Assembly (NCBI GenBank): GCA_945901085.1
Contig: CAMDJV010000015.1
Location: 23,023 to 87,022, forward strand
From: Rhodovarius crocodyli
Lineage (GTDB): Bacteria; Pseudomonadota; Alphaproteobacteria; Acetobacterales; Acetobacteraceae
Length of the DNA stretch: 64,000 nt
Direction of reading: 5' to 3'
The notes below the pieces were generated by a model that was not told the DNA's origin, did no database searches, and worked only from the letters and a program-made list of their open reading frames with translations. Both the position numbers and the translations under genes were made by a program. Shown one piece after another: positions 9,194-17,678 of this stretch; position 1 is the first letter of the stretch; each line of letters opens with the position of its first letter.

Positions 9194-9730
9194 ATGGCCC
9201 GTGTGCGTTCCATCCCCTCCGAGGAGCTGACCCCCGACCTCACCGCGATCTACGAGGAATTCGCTGGCGCCTATGGCCCCTTCCGCAACCAGGTGGCGGT
9301 CATCGCGCATGTGCCGGCGGCGTTGCGCCACCTCATGCCCATGCTGATGGAGCTGCGCGCGGCCAAGACGTTGCCGAAGCGCTACCTGGAGATCGCCATC
9401 ATCACCGTCTCCAAGCTCAATGCCTGCCATTACTGCGTTGGCCACCACACGCCCTTCCTGACCGCCGAGGGGCTTTCGGCCGCGGCGGTGGAGCGGCTGC
9501 TGGAGCCCGACAACCCCGAACTGGACGAGACCGACCGGCTGGTGATCGACTACGCGAAAGTGGCCTGGGAGACGCCCAACCGCGTGCCGGCAAAACTTTT
9601 CACGGCGCTGCGGGCGGTGTTTTCCGAGGCGCAGATCGTGGAGCTGACCCTGCGCATCACCCTGTGCGGCTTTTTCAACCGCTTCAATGATGCGCTGGGG
9701 ATCGAGGAAGAAGAGGAAGCGCTGGCCTGA
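9194..9730 (+). CDS. AhpD-like carboxymuconolactone-decarboxylase-family protein
   Basis: A 178-residue alpha-helical protein with the AhpD redox motif C78-x-x-C81 followed by H85 (NACHYCVGHH). Such proteins act as thiol-based peroxidases or related thiol oxidoreductases. GAGCAGGAGA precedes the ATG as a ribosome site. It is the first gene of the sulfur operon, overlapping the YeeE/YedE gene by one base (TGATG). This context suggests a thiol- or peroxide-handling role during sulfur oxidation rather than aromatic degradation; that is inference. Confidence 0.8.
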   Translation: MARVRSIPSEELTPDLTAIYEEFAGAYGPFRNQVAVIAHVPAALRHLMPMLMELRAAKTLPKRYLEIAIITVSKLNACHYCVGHHTPFLTAEGLSAAAVERLLEPDNPELDETDRLVIDYAKVAWETPNRVPAKLFTALRAVFSEAQIVELTLRITLCGFFNRFNDALGIEEEEEALA

Positions 9731-10854
9731 TGCGGATTGCGTTCGGCGCGGCCCTGGTCCTGCTCGGCGCGGCCTGGCTGCTCGCGGGTCAGGGTTGGCG
9801 GCCAGCTACCTTGTGGCTGCTGGGCGCGGCGCTGGGCTTGTCGCTTTTCCATGCCAGCTTCAGCTTTGCCGGCGCCTTCCGGCGGCTGCTGGCCGAGCGG
9901 CAGGGTAGCGGCCTTCGGGCGCAACTCGTGATGCTGGCCTTGGCGCTGCTGCTCTTCCAGCCCGCATTGCTGGCGGGCGAGGTGCTGGGCCAGCCGGTGC
10001 GCGGCTTCGTCTTTCCGATCGGCTGGGCGCTGCTGCTGGGCGCCTTCCTGTTCGGCATTGGCATGCAGCTGGGCGGTGGCTGCGGTTCGGGCACGCTGTT
10101 CACCGCGGCGGGCGGTCGGGATGGCCGAATGTGGATCACGCTCTTCGCCTTCGTCGCCGGCGCCACCCTGGCCGCCTGGGATGGCGAGCGCTGGATGGCC
10201 TGGCCCGCCCTGCCCGGCCAACGCCTGGGCGAAGGCTGGGCCATATTGCCGCTCAGCCTGACCGGGCTGGCATTGGTCTGGGCCGCCATGCGCTGGTGGG
10301 AGGGCGCGCAGGCAGATCCCCTGGCCTGGCGCGGTGGCGATGTGCTGCGCGGGCCCTGGCCGCTGCTGTGGGGTGCGGTGGCGCTGGCGGTACTGAACTT
10401 CGCCACACTGCTCCTGGCTGGGCGCCCCTGGGCCATCACCGCCGCCTTTCCACTCTGGGGCTCGCAACTCGTCGAGTCCCTGGGCTGGGACGACCCGGCC
10501 TTCTGGGCCTTCTGGGAAGACCCGACCCGCAGCGAGGCGCTGCTTCGCCCGGTGCTGTCCGACCGGACCACGCTGATGGATCTCGGCCTTATGGCCGGGG
10601 CCCTGCTGGCTGCGGGCCTCGCCGGTCGGCGTGGATGGTGGACGCTGCCGGCGTTGCGCCCGGCCCTGGCCTCGCTCTGCGGCGGGCTTCTGCTTGGCTA
10701 TGGCGCGGTGCTGGGCTCGGGCTGCAATATCAGCGCGTTCTTTGGCGGCATCGCCTCGGGCAGCCTTCATGGCTGGGTGTGGATCATCCCAGCACTTCTG
10801 GGCAATGCGGTGGGGCTGCGGTTGCGACCGGCCTTTGGGCTTTCGCGGGCCTGA
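9730..10854 (+). CDS. YeeE/YedE-family thiosulfate/sulfur transporter
   Basis: A 374-residue membrane protein with about nine or ten hydrophobic segments. It carries two family signatures with conserved Cys: GGGCGSGTLF near residue 116 and GSGCNISAFFGG near residue 331. The characterised family member TsuA imports thiosulfate using such cysteines. Its position before fccAB and soxYZ fits movement of reduced sulfur across the inner membrane. A 77-bp gap separates it from the cytochrome gene. The family call is firm; the exact sulfur species is inferred. Confidence 0.85.
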   Translation: MRIAFGAALVLLGAAWLLAGQGWRPATLWLLGAALGLSLFHASFSFAGAFRRLLAERQGSGLRAQLVMLALALLLFQPALLAGEVLGQPVRGFVFPIGWALLLGAFLFGIGMQLGGGCGSGTLFTAAGGRDGRMWITLFAFVAGATLAAWDGERWMAWPALPGQRLGEGWAILPLSLTGLALVWAAMRWWEGAQADPLAWRGGDVLRGPWPLLWGAVALAVLNFATLLLAGRPWAITAAFPLWGSQLVESLGWDDPAFWAFWEDPTRSEALLRPVLSDRTTLMDLGLMAGALLAAGLAGRRGWWTLPALRPALASLCGGLLLGYGAVLGSGCNISAFFGGIASGSLHGWVWIIPALLGNAVGLRLRPAFGLSRA

Positions 10855-10931
10855 TTGTGAATTGCGAATTTGACAGGAAAATTTAGGGGCATTAGCAACC
10901 CCCCTGTTCTTCGTCGCTGCAAGGATCCTCG

Positions 10932-11219
10932 ATGCGCCTGTTCATTCCCGCCATCGCCGCCCTGGTTCTGGCCGCCCCCGCCTGGGCCCAGAACGCACCG
11001 CTGGCGGCCCAGGCCTGTCTGAGCTGCCATGGCGCCAACGGCGCGGGCCAGGGCGGCGTGCCGGGCCTGGCGGGGCGGGACCGTGCCGAGCTGGTCGCGC
11101 TGATGGCCGCCTTCCGCGCCAATGAGCGCCCGGCCACCATCATGGGGCGCATTACCCGGGGCTATTCCGAGGCTGAGATCGCCGCCTCGGCCGAATATTT
11201 TTCGCGCCAGGGGCGCTGA
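10932..11219 (+). CDS. fccA: Small c-type cytochrome, FccA-like subunit of sulfide dehydrogenase
   Basis: A 95-residue secreted monohaem cytochrome c. It has a signal peptide ending near AWAQ, haem site CLSCH, and a distal Met candidate in PATIMGRIT. It lies 4 bp before the flavocytochrome c flavoprotein gene, so it is probably the electron-accepting haem subunit passing electrons from sulfide oxidation to the respiratory chain. FccA proteins may have one or two haems; this one has a single CxxCH. Confidence 0.75.
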   Translation: MRLFIPAIAALVLAAPAWAQNAPLAAQACLSCHGANGAGQGGVPGLAGRDRAELVALMAAFRANERPATIMGRITRGYSEAEIAASAEYFSRQGR

Positions 11220-11223
11220 GGAT

Positions 11224-12495
11224 ATGAGCATGACCACCACACGCCGCGCCCTGCTCGGTGCCGCCATCACCGCCCCTGCCCTGGTCCAGGCGCAGACCCA
11301 GGCGCGACTGCTGATCATCGGCGGCGGCTTCGGCGGCGCCACGGCCGCCAATTTTGCCCGACGGACCTATCCCTGGCTGCAGGTCACCCTGGTCGAGCCC
11401 AAGACGAGCTTCGTTACCTGCCCCTATGGCAATCTGGTGCTGGGCGGGTTCCGCCAAATCGCTGACATCACCCATTCCTATGACGGGCTGCGGGCGCGTG
11501 GCGTGACCGTGGTGCATGACTGGGCCACGGGCATCGACGCCAATGCGCGCAGCGTGCGCCTGCAGGGCGGGCAGAGCCTCGGCTACGACCGGCTGATCCT
11601 CTCGCCGGGCATTGCACTGCGCTGGGGCGCGATCGAGGGCTATGACGAGGCGGCCGCCCAGACCATGCCGCATGCCTGGGTGCCAGGTGATGGCGCGCAG
11701 ACGCTGTTGCTGCGCCGCCAATTGGAAGCCATGCCCGATGGCGGCGTGGTGGGCCTGGCCATTCCGGGGAATCCCTTCCGCTGCCCGCCTGGGCCGTATG
11801 AGCGGATCAGCATGATCGCGGCCTATCTCAAGCGCCACAAGCCGCGGTCGAAAATTCTGGCGCTGGATGCAAAGGAGGCCTTCAGCAAGCAGGGCCTGTT
11901 CCAGGACGCCTGGGCCGCGCTCTACCCGGGCATGATCGAATGGGTGCCCGCGAGCCGCGACGGCCGCGTGGTGCGGGTCGACCCGCGCGCGATGGAATTC
12001 GAGACTGAGTTCGGCACCCGCCACAAGCTGGACGTGGCCAATGTCATCCCACCGCAATCGGCTGCGCGCATCGCCGCCGATGTGGGGCTTACCGATAATT
12101 CGGGCTGGGTGCCGGTCAACCCCGTGACCTTCGAGGCCCGTGCGGCGGCGAACATCCATGTGGTGGGTGACGCGAATATTCCCGGCCCCATGCCCAAATC
12201 CGGTTTTGTGGCCAATACCACAGCGAAGCAGGCGGTGGCCGCGGCGGCGGCGGCGCTGCGCGGTGAGGCCGCGCCGGAGGCAGTCTATTTCAACACCTGC
12301 TACAGCCATGTCGGCGATGATTACGGCATCTCCGTCGTCGGCGTCTTCCGGCCCAATGCGGAGGCCACGGCAATCGTCGAAGTGCCGAATTCGGGGGGCG
12401 TCTCTCCGCGCGGCAACCTGCCCGACCAGCGCCGGCTGGAAGCCACCTATGCCGATAGCTGGTATGCCTCGATCACCCAGGACATGTTCGGCTGA
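11224..12495 (+). CDS. fccB: Flavocytochrome c sulfide dehydrogenase, flavoprotein subunit (FccB/SoxF)
   Basis: A 423-residue periplasmic FAD enzyme that oxidises sulfide. It has a Tat-like leader (TTRRALLGAAI), the FAD-binding LIIGGGFGG, redox/active cysteines in CPYGN, RCPPGPYE and NTCYSH, and the C-terminal FCSD flavin-binding domain ending SWYASITQDMF. An upstream in-frame start at 11122 lies inside fccA and is not credible; the ATG at 11224 starts the leader. It overlaps soxY by one base (TGATG). The combination with SoxYZ suggests that sulfane sulfur is handed to the SoxY carrier. Confidence 0.9.
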   Translation: MSMTTTRRALLGAAITAPALVQAQTQARLLIIGGGFGGATAANFARRTYPWLQVTLVEPKTSFVTCPYGNLVLGGFRQIADITHSYDGLRARGVTVVHDWATGIDANARSVRLQGGQSLGYDRLILSPGIALRWGAIEGYDEAAAQTMPHAWVPGDGAQTLLLRRQLEAMPDGGVVGLAIPGNPFRCPPGPYERISMIAAYLKRHKPRSKILALDAKEAFSKQGLFQDAWAALYPGMIEWVPASRDGRVVRVDPRAMEFETEFGTRHKLDVANVIPPQSAARIAADVGLTDNSGWVPVNPVTFEARAAANIHVVGDANIPGPMPKSGFVANTTAKQAVAAAAAALRGEAAPEAVYFNTCYSHVGDDYGISVVGVFRPNAEATAIVEVPNSGGVSPRGNLPDQRRLEATYADSWYASITQDMFG

Positions 12496-12914
12496 TGCAC
12501 AGGCGCGCCGCCCTCGCCCTGCTGGCGCTGCCCTGGGCCGCCTTGGCGCAGGAGGATGCCCTGGCCGGCGCCATTCGCGAGGCGGTGGGCGATGCACAGG
12601 CAGCGGAAGGCGGGATTAACCTGCGAGCCCCGGCCACGGCCGAGAATGGTGGCCAAGTGCCGCTGACCATCCTGGTCGAAAGCCCCCAGACTGCGGCCGA
12701 GCATGTTACTGCCATCCATGTCTTTGCCACCCGCAACCCTACCCCCGGTGTGGCCAGCTTCCGCCTGACCCCTGCCCTGGCCCGGGCCGAGGTGCAGACC
12801 CGTATCCGCCTGGCTGAGAGCCAGATCGTGGTGGTGTTGGCACAGCTCAGTGATGGCAGCCTCCGCCGCGCCAATGCTGAGATCCGGGTCACCACCGGCG
12901 GCTGCCTGACATGA
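12495..12914 (+). CDS. soxY: Sulfur carrier SoxY, with atypical C-terminus
   Basis: A 139-residue periplasmic carrier of the thiosulfate-oxidising Sox system. It has a signal peptide, the SoxY core (GGQVPLTILVES ... AEHVTAIHVFATRNP) and ends GGCLT. Canonical SoxY ends GGCGG, whose Cys is the covalent sulfur anchor; here the Cys is present but the tail after it is changed. It overlaps soxZ by four bases (ATGA). Together with SoxZ it would form the heterodimeric carrier. Confidence 0.88.
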   Translation: MHRRAALALLALPWAALAQEDALAGAIREAVGDAQAAEGGINLRAPATAENGGQVPLTILVESPQTAAEHVTAIHVFATRNPTPGVASFRLTPALARAEVQTRIRLAESQIVVVLAQLSDGSLRRANAEIRVTTGGCLT

Positions 12915-13228
12915 ACCCGCCGCGCATCCGCGCCCCCCGCCAGGCCCGCGCCGGCGAGGTGGTAGAAATCCGCACGCTCATCGAGCACCCGATGGAGACC
13001 GGCCTTCGCATGGAGGGTGGTCGGCTGGTGCCGCGCAATATGCTCGCCAGCATGGTGGTGCGGGTGAATGGCGAGGTGGCGCTGCAGGTGGAATTGAGCA
13101 ACGGCAGCGCCGCCAATCCCTACCATGTCTTCTTCCTGCGACTGGAGCGTGCGAGCGAGGTGGAGGTGAGTTGCGTGGACGAAGCAGGACGCAGCGCGCG
13201 CAGCATGGCGCGCATCGCGGTGGGCTGA
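12911..13228 (+). CDS. soxZ: Sulfur carrier partner SoxZ
   Basis: A 105-residue immunoglobulin-fold subunit that pairs with SoxY. Signatures are GEVVEIRTLIEHPMETG near the start and NPYHVFFLRL near the end. There is no signal peptide, as expected, because SoxZ is exported with SoxY. It is the last gene of this operon; no soxA, soxX, soxB or soxCD follows here, though soxXYZA lie 47 kb away. Confidence 0.9.
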   Translation: MNPPRIRAPRQARAGEVVEIRTLIEHPMETGLRMEGGRLVPRNMLASMVVRVNGEVALQVELSNGSAANPYHVFFLRLERASEVEVSCVDEAGRSARSMARIAVG

Positions 13229-13259
13229 TCAGGCGCAGAGGGTGTTACCGGATACGAAC

Positions 13260-13286
13260 GCTCTCCAGGCCGAAGTCTTGGAGAGC
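13260..13286. repeat. Inverted repeat after soxZ
   Basis: A perfect 8-bp stem, GCTCTCCA / TGGAGAGC, with an 11-nt loop, 32 bp past the soxZ stop. There is no T-run, so it is at most a weak terminator or transcript-stabilising hairpin. Confidence 0.4.
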
Positions 13287-13361
13287 AGGCCACGTAACGC
13301 CCCCCCTTCACCAACCTCAATAGCGCAGCACATCAAAACCGGGAGCCCGGCCGCTCCGCAC

Positions 13362-13793
13362 TCACCGGCGTGCGCGGCAACCCGCTTTCCGCTTGGCCGT
13401 CGGTTTGGCTCGTAGCTTAGGTCGCCTTTTCTTTGGCCCGGCGAGAACAGGCTCAGCCGCGGGGATACCATCCGTTCCGGCATAACGTTGCAGGGATGCA
13501 CCGGCAGCAAGGTGCGGATAGGCCTGGAGGCCTTTCGGCCATGCCTGGGCAAAGGCGGCGACTTCGGCATGATCATGCCTGCGAATGGCCTGAACGAGGA
13601 AGAAGGTCGCTTCAGCCGGCCGCAACCCCTCATGGCGCAGCAGGCGGAGGTGCCATTCGCGGGCACGCAGGGGGCACCAATCCACCAAGGCTTCCTGCAA
13701 AGCTCGGCGGACCTAGATGGGCAGCGCCTCATACGCTCGGTATGGGTCGCCCTTCAGCTTGCTGTAGGGCTTGGTCGCTGTGCTGTTATCCAT
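13362..13793 (-). pseudogene. Small gene interrupted by an in-frame amber stop (DUF6525-like)
   Basis: From the ATG at 13793 the minus frame reads PYSKLKGDPYRAYEALPI, hits TAG at 13715-13713, then continues in the same frame as VRRALQEALVDWCPLRARE and on to a basic tail. The joined product would be about 142 residues. The segment across the stop (YRAYEALPI-x-VRRALQEAL) resembles small Acetobacteraceae proteins annotated DUF6525; that resemblance is from memory. The simplest reading is a recently inactivated gene; a sequencing error or a downstream start are alternatives. Confidence 0.5.
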
Positions 13794-14170
13794 CGATGGC
13801 TTCTATCGAACCACCATAGGCGCGCCAACCGTATCCCGCTGCCGAGGCTCATCTTCGCATGCAGCAGCTGCAGATCGACCGCAGCAACGGTCTCAGCGGT
13901 TGCGGGGCAAGCGCTGAAAACCCCAGCAGCGCCTTGCCGGCGACAATCTGGCGGGGTGTACCTCAAACCGATTGCCCAACCCAGCCAGCGTCTTCTCGCC
14001 TTTGATAGCGGCCAAGGCCAAGTTTACCTTGAAGCAGGGGCTGTGTATCCGGCGTATTCGCTCCCAAGGCGCGGCAAAATCGCCGCTGTCAGGGGGAAAG
14101 GCAGCTATCGCGCTGTCCGATTGTCCTGGACGACCGCTGCCTCCCGTCGACAGCGTTCTCGAAAGTCCTC
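13794..14170. other. Stretch without recognisable genes
   Basis: Open frames cross this stretch on both strands, but none shows a domain, start context or coding pattern I can support. It sits between a broken gene and an inverted repeat copy, in what looks like a decaying segment. Confidence 0.35.
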
Positions 14171-14268
14171 TTGGAGCCTATTCCGTTCGCAAGGGCTCCG
14201 CGCATAGAGGCTAAGTATTTGTTTTGCGACCATATTTAGCCGCTCAAACCATTCCGTTTGAGCGGATG
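14171..14268 (-). repeat. Dispersed ~100-bp intergenic repeat, copy B (inverted)
   Basis: On the minus strand it starts CATCCG and has a perfect 10-bp inverted repeat CCGCTCAAAC / GTTTGAGCGG with a 6-nt loop, a divergent middle, then GCCCTTGCGAACGGAATAGG. It aligns over its length with copies A (8893-8996) and C (62431-62522). It ends a few bases from the stop of the low-GC secreted-protein gene. Confidence 0.75.
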
Positions 14269-14274
14269 ATACTC

Positions 14275-14817
14275 TTAGGGCTGCGTCGTCGTCGGCATAC
14301 GCTCCACGCATTGTATAAAGGCTTCGGATACAGCAGCGCTCCCATCTAAATCAAAAATCCAGTCTCTTTCGTTTCCTGTTCGAAATATAACGCTCATCTG
14401 TGAAGACCTTATAAAATCTTCGATAAAATTATCCATTTGCCGAGTATCAATAGAGGCCTGCAGCAGTGCGGCCGGCGAGTCTGACATATATATAACCGTC
14501 GAATTCATGTTTCGAGAGCGTAATTCATCAAACTGTACAACAAAACGAATTGACGCCCCATTGCGCATCCGCCATGCCGGGCTAGACAACTGCATCAACA
14601 TTTCGCCATCCGGAGTAAAAAGAATAAATATTATTCTACCATCCGGATAACTGCTATGCATACTGCAAGCATGCGACGTACCACTTACCGCCTGGACAGC
14701 ACGCCAGCTGCCGGCGTCCAGCAGAGTCGTTACTTGAGCCCCGGCAACACAGGTTTGTCCGAATAAAAAGCCCCAAAACATCAAAAATCGGAAAGATTTT
14801 AAGTTTTTTATCATCAC
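14275..14817 (-). CDS. Hypothetical secreted protein, low GC
   Basis: A 180-residue protein with an N-terminal hydrophobic signal (FRFLMFWGFLFGQTCVAGAQ). The mature part has Cys in HACSMHS and near the end in FIQCVERM, plus an SPAWRM segment. The pattern is like small exported proteins distantly resembling the invasion-associated locus B family, but I cannot assign a function. Codon use is AT-rich compared with all neighbours, which suggests recent acquisition. The frame is intact, so it may be a live gene. Confidence 0.6.
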   Translation of the reverse strand: MMIKNLKSFRFLMFWGFLFGQTCVAGAQVTTLLDAGSWRAVQAVSGTSHACSMHSSYPDGRIIFILFTPDGEMLMQLSSPAWRMRNGASIRFVVQFDELRSRNMNSTVIYMSDSPAALLQASIDTRQMDNFIEDFIRSSQMSVIFRTGNERDWIFDLDGSAAVSEAFIQCVERMPTTTQP

Positions 14818-15255
14818 AAAAAGGTTCCGCAGCAGGTCCGATGGCGTTGAGTTTGTTGGCTTTGGACACCTGCGTCAAGCGCAGCGTCTCAGCCCGAACC
14901 GGCAAAATTCCAGACCGGATCATTCAACAAGTTTCGCCAATATAGCGCAAACATTGATCATAGATCGGAGTTTATTGCCAAACCGCAACCCTATCGATTT
15001 CGGACGCCATGCCTGCCAAGGCTCAACCCTCCCCTGCACGCCTCGGCCTGTGACCGGTCTGCGACAAGTTCATCATTGCACGCTTTGACGTCGGCGCCGT
15101 GGCGCTGCGCGAGATCGAAGCCCGCCTCACGCCTCGCCGCCTGCTTCACCAACCCCACGCACCAGCAGCCCCACAGCCAGACGCGGCAAAGAGTCGCGCC
15201 AGTGCCGTGGTGGCCGCGGTTGCGCCACCCCAAGCACTGTCATCGGGCGACCCGC
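14818..15255. other. Stretch without recognisable genes
   Basis: Contains the upstream region of the low-GC gene (14818 to about 14980, AT-rich, likely promoter) and, beyond that, GC-rich sequence downstream of the truncated ADP-ribosylglycohydrolase piece with no homologous continuation I can see. Confidence 0.35.
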
Positions 15256-15531
15256 CTATGTGGCGCGGTTCCAGCTATCAGGAATCGCGGCACGGGCCTG
15301 CGCCGCCCCCAGAAACGCACCGCAGATCACCACATTGGTGTCGGCGTCGCCGCCGGCGCCGACGGTCTCGCTCAGTGCTTCCTCGATGGAGGTCCCAATG
15401 GCCAGGTCACGAAATGCATTTTGGAATGCGATCAGAACCCAGCCCTGCTGGCTCATGAAGTCACCGGAACCTTCGCCAGCCCGCGCGCGAGCAAGCGCTG
15501 CACGCAGTGTTGCCGCGCTTGGCTCTGGCAT
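15256..15531 (-). pseudogene. C-terminal fragment of an ADP-ribosylglycohydrolase (DraG family)
   Basis: The 91-residue frame carries the family's late motifs: DFMSQQGWVLIAFQNA, SIEEALSETV, then GGDADTN (metal-binding Asp) and ICGAFLGA. The family is normally about 300 residues, so the N-terminal two thirds are missing, and the frame stops early after IPDSWNRAT. The apparent start ATG falls in a 16-bp tandem duplication, so it is not a natural start. I read it as a decayed remnant. Confidence 0.7.
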
Positions 15532-15547
15532 CGCTTGGCTCTGGCAT
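15516..15547. repeat. 16-bp tandem duplication
   Basis: The unit CGCTTGGCTCTGGCAT occurs twice in direct succession at the broken 5' edge of the DraG-family fragment, a likely slippage or rearrangement scar. Confidence 0.7.
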
Positions 15548-15681
15548 CGCTGCCTCCGCAGCTGCGATGACGGGTGGGAGCAGGCCGGGAAGGACTGCGT
15601 TCATGGCAAGCTTCGTAGCCTATACCGTAGCCGATAGTGGACGCTTGCGCTCACCCGGGAGAATAAGCCAGCAAGGCGCAG

Positions 15682-16476
15682 TCAGCCGGTGGAAGCCGTC
15701 AACCCACCATCGACGACGAGTTCCGTTGCGGTCACGTATTTCGCCTCGTCAGAAGCAAGGAACAGCGCGGCATGGGCCACGTCCCATCCCTCACCCATCT
15801 GGCCGATGGGAACGGCGGCGTTGCGCTTCGCCACGAACCCCTCCAGGTCGCCGCCGGCAAATTGCTCGGCGAGTTTGGCCACCAGCGGCGTGTACATGAG
15901 GCCTGGCAGCACGCAGTTCATGCGGATGCCGCGCGGAGCATAGGTGATGGCGGTGGTCTTGCTGAAATGGATCAGCCCCGCCTTGGCCGCCGAATAGGCC
16001 GCCTGGGGCTTGCCCGTGTAGCGAATGCCCGCCGTGGAGGCGATGCTGACCACGGCGCCCTTTCCCTGCTTCTGCATGATCGGCAACACCGCCTGGCAGC
16101 AGAGGAAAGCGCTTTTGAGGTTGATGGCGAGTTGGCTGTCCCACAGCGCCTCGTCCATCTCACCGGGGGTAGCGGGTTCGGACTTGCCGACATTGTTCAC
16201 GAGCACGTCGATACGGCCGAAGCGCGCCAGGCAGGCCTCGACCAGCCGCGCCACCTCGGCGGAATCCGTGACGTCGCCCGTCGCGATTTCGCAGGTGCCG
16301 CCCTCGTCGTGGATGATCGCCTGCGTCTCGCGCGCCGCCGCCGCGTTGATGTCCACGCCGAAGATGCGCGCCCCTTGGCGCGCAAAGAGCGCCGCGATCG
16401 ACTTGCCATTGCCCCAGCCGGGGCCGACCGAGCCGCAGCCGGTCAGGAAGACCACCTTGTCCGTCAGCTTGAACAT
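15682..16476 (-). CDS. SDR-family NAD(P)-dependent oxidoreductase
   Basis: A 264-residue short-chain dehydrogenase/reductase. It has a glycine-rich nucleotide loop near residue 10 (TGCGSVGPGWGNGKS, longer than the usual TGxxxGxG), NNVGKS, the catalytic Ser in SIASTAG, and YSAAKAGL with the Tyr-x-x-x-Lys pair. The GPGWGNGK insertion is a variant of the cofactor loop. It lies five bases after the Bug-family gene and is probably co-transcribed, suggesting catabolism of the solute that protein binds. The substrate is unknown. Confidence 0.85.
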   Translation of the reverse strand: MFKLTDKVVFLTGCGSVGPGWGNGKSIAALFARQGARIFGVDINAAAARETQAIIHDEGGTCEIATGDVTDSAEVARLVEACLARFGRIDVLVNNVGKSEPATPGEMDEALWDSQLAINLKSAFLCCQAVLPIMQKQGKGAVVSIASTAGIRYTGKPQAAYSAAKAGLIHFSKTTAITYAPRGIRMNCVLPGLMYTPLVAKLAEQFAGGDLEGFVAKRNAAVPIGQMGEGWDVAHAALFLASDEAKYVTATELVVDGGLTASTG

Positions 16477-16480
16477 GCGT

Positions 16481-17455
16481 TCACTCGATCTCGATATTGG
16501 CGGCGCGGATGACGGGGCCCCAGAGCGCCGCCTCCTCCGCGATGAAACGGGTGGCGCTCTGGGGCGTCGAATCCGTTACGGGCACGAAGGCGATGGCCTC
16601 CAGCGCGCGGGCAATCTCGGGCGTGGACATCGCCGTGCGAGCGGCAGCGGCCAGGCGCTCCAGCCGGTCAGGCGGCGTGCCGGGAGGGGCGGCCAGGTAA
16701 TTGGCGATGCGGGTCACGATGTCGAAGCCATTCTCCCGCGCGGTCGGCACCTCGGGCACCACCGCTGAGCGCTGCTCGCCGAAGACGGAGATGATCCGCA
16801 GCTTTCCCTCGCGGTGCTGCGGCAGCAGCGTTGTGAAGGCGTCCACGGCGAAGGAGATCGTACCGGAGAGAAGATCCTGGGTCAGCGGCCCCGAGCCTCG
16901 GTAGGGCACGTGGACCACATCAAGGTTGCCTACCCGTATCCGCAGCAACTCCGTCGAGAGGTGCGGGGCGCCGCCGATGCCCGAGCTGCCATAGCTGAGC
17001 CGGCCCGGCTGGGCGCGGATTATCGCGATCAACTCAGCCAGGCTGTTCACGCCAAGCCGTGGATTGACCGCCAGGGCGAGCGGCGTGATGCCGAGGATGG
17101 AGATATGCGAAAACCCCGTCACGGGATCGAAGGGCGGCACGCGACGTGTGAGTGGGCCGGTGATCCCCGCCGTCGGGCTTTGAAAGATCAACGTGTACCC
17201 GTCCGGTCGGGCGCGATGCACCTCGCCCGAGCCGATGAGACCGCCCGCCCCGCCGCGATTGTCGATGACAACGGACTGGCCGAGCGCCCGCCCGAAGGGC
17301 TCGGCAAACAGGCGACCAAAAATATCCGTGTTTCCACCTGGCGGGAACGCCACCACCATTCGGATGCTGGAACTGGGGAAAGGCGCTTGCGCAAAGGCGG
17401 GGGCGGCCAGCAGTCCAAGGCCGGGCGCAGCGCGCAGAATTTGGCGCTTCTTCAT
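16481..17455 (-). CDS. Bug-family periplasmic solute-binding protein
   Basis: A 324-residue binding protein of the TctC/Bug type. The leader MKKRQILRAAPGLGLLAAPAF is followed by FPPGGNTDIFGR and IDNRGGAGGLIGS, then SYGSSGIGGAPHLS and VPYRGSG. The ATG at 17455 has AGGAGG about 10 nt upstream and replaces a longer frame without a signal. It forms a two-gene unit with the SDR. It shares the Bug fold with the gene at 6346-7308 but is not a close copy. Confidence 0.85.
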   Translation of the reverse strand: MKKRQILRAAPGLGLLAAPAFAQAPFPSSSIRMVVAFPPGGNTDIFGRLFAEPFGRALGQSVVIDNRGGAGGLIGSGEVHRARPDGYTLIFQSPTAGITGPLTRRVPPFDPVTGFSHISILGITPLALAVNPRLGVNSLAELIAIIRAQPGRLSYGSSGIGGAPHLSTELLRIRVGNLDVVHVPYRGSGPLTQDLLSGTISFAVDAFTTLLPQHREGKLRIISVFGEQRSAVVPEVPTARENGFDIVTRIANYLAAPPGTPPDRLERLAAAARTAMSTPEIARALEAIAFVPVTDSTPQSATRFIAEEAALWGPVIRAANIEIE

Positions 17456-17678
17456 AGTTTTTTCCTCCTCACCCTCTCCCGGGGTCGGTGTTAGCCAACG
17501 CCGCGCGGCCCCGGCTGTCAATGTGAGGGTGCGGCGGCCGAGGGGGCTGCCATCGGGTCCTGGATCGTGGAGCGATTGCGCGAGGGCTATGTGCCGTCCG
17601 AAGGCGGACCAGCTTGAGTTTCAACGCAGGCTGGCATGGGCGGCGCTCGTGGCGATCGATCTGGTGGTGGCGCCGCGA

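Noticed and set aside
9550..10770. 406-codon minus-strand open frame
   Set aside because: It is the shadow of the YeeE/YedE gene on the other strand; its Gln/Gly/Ala/Arg-rich product has no domain and the plus-strand protein has clear membrane segments.
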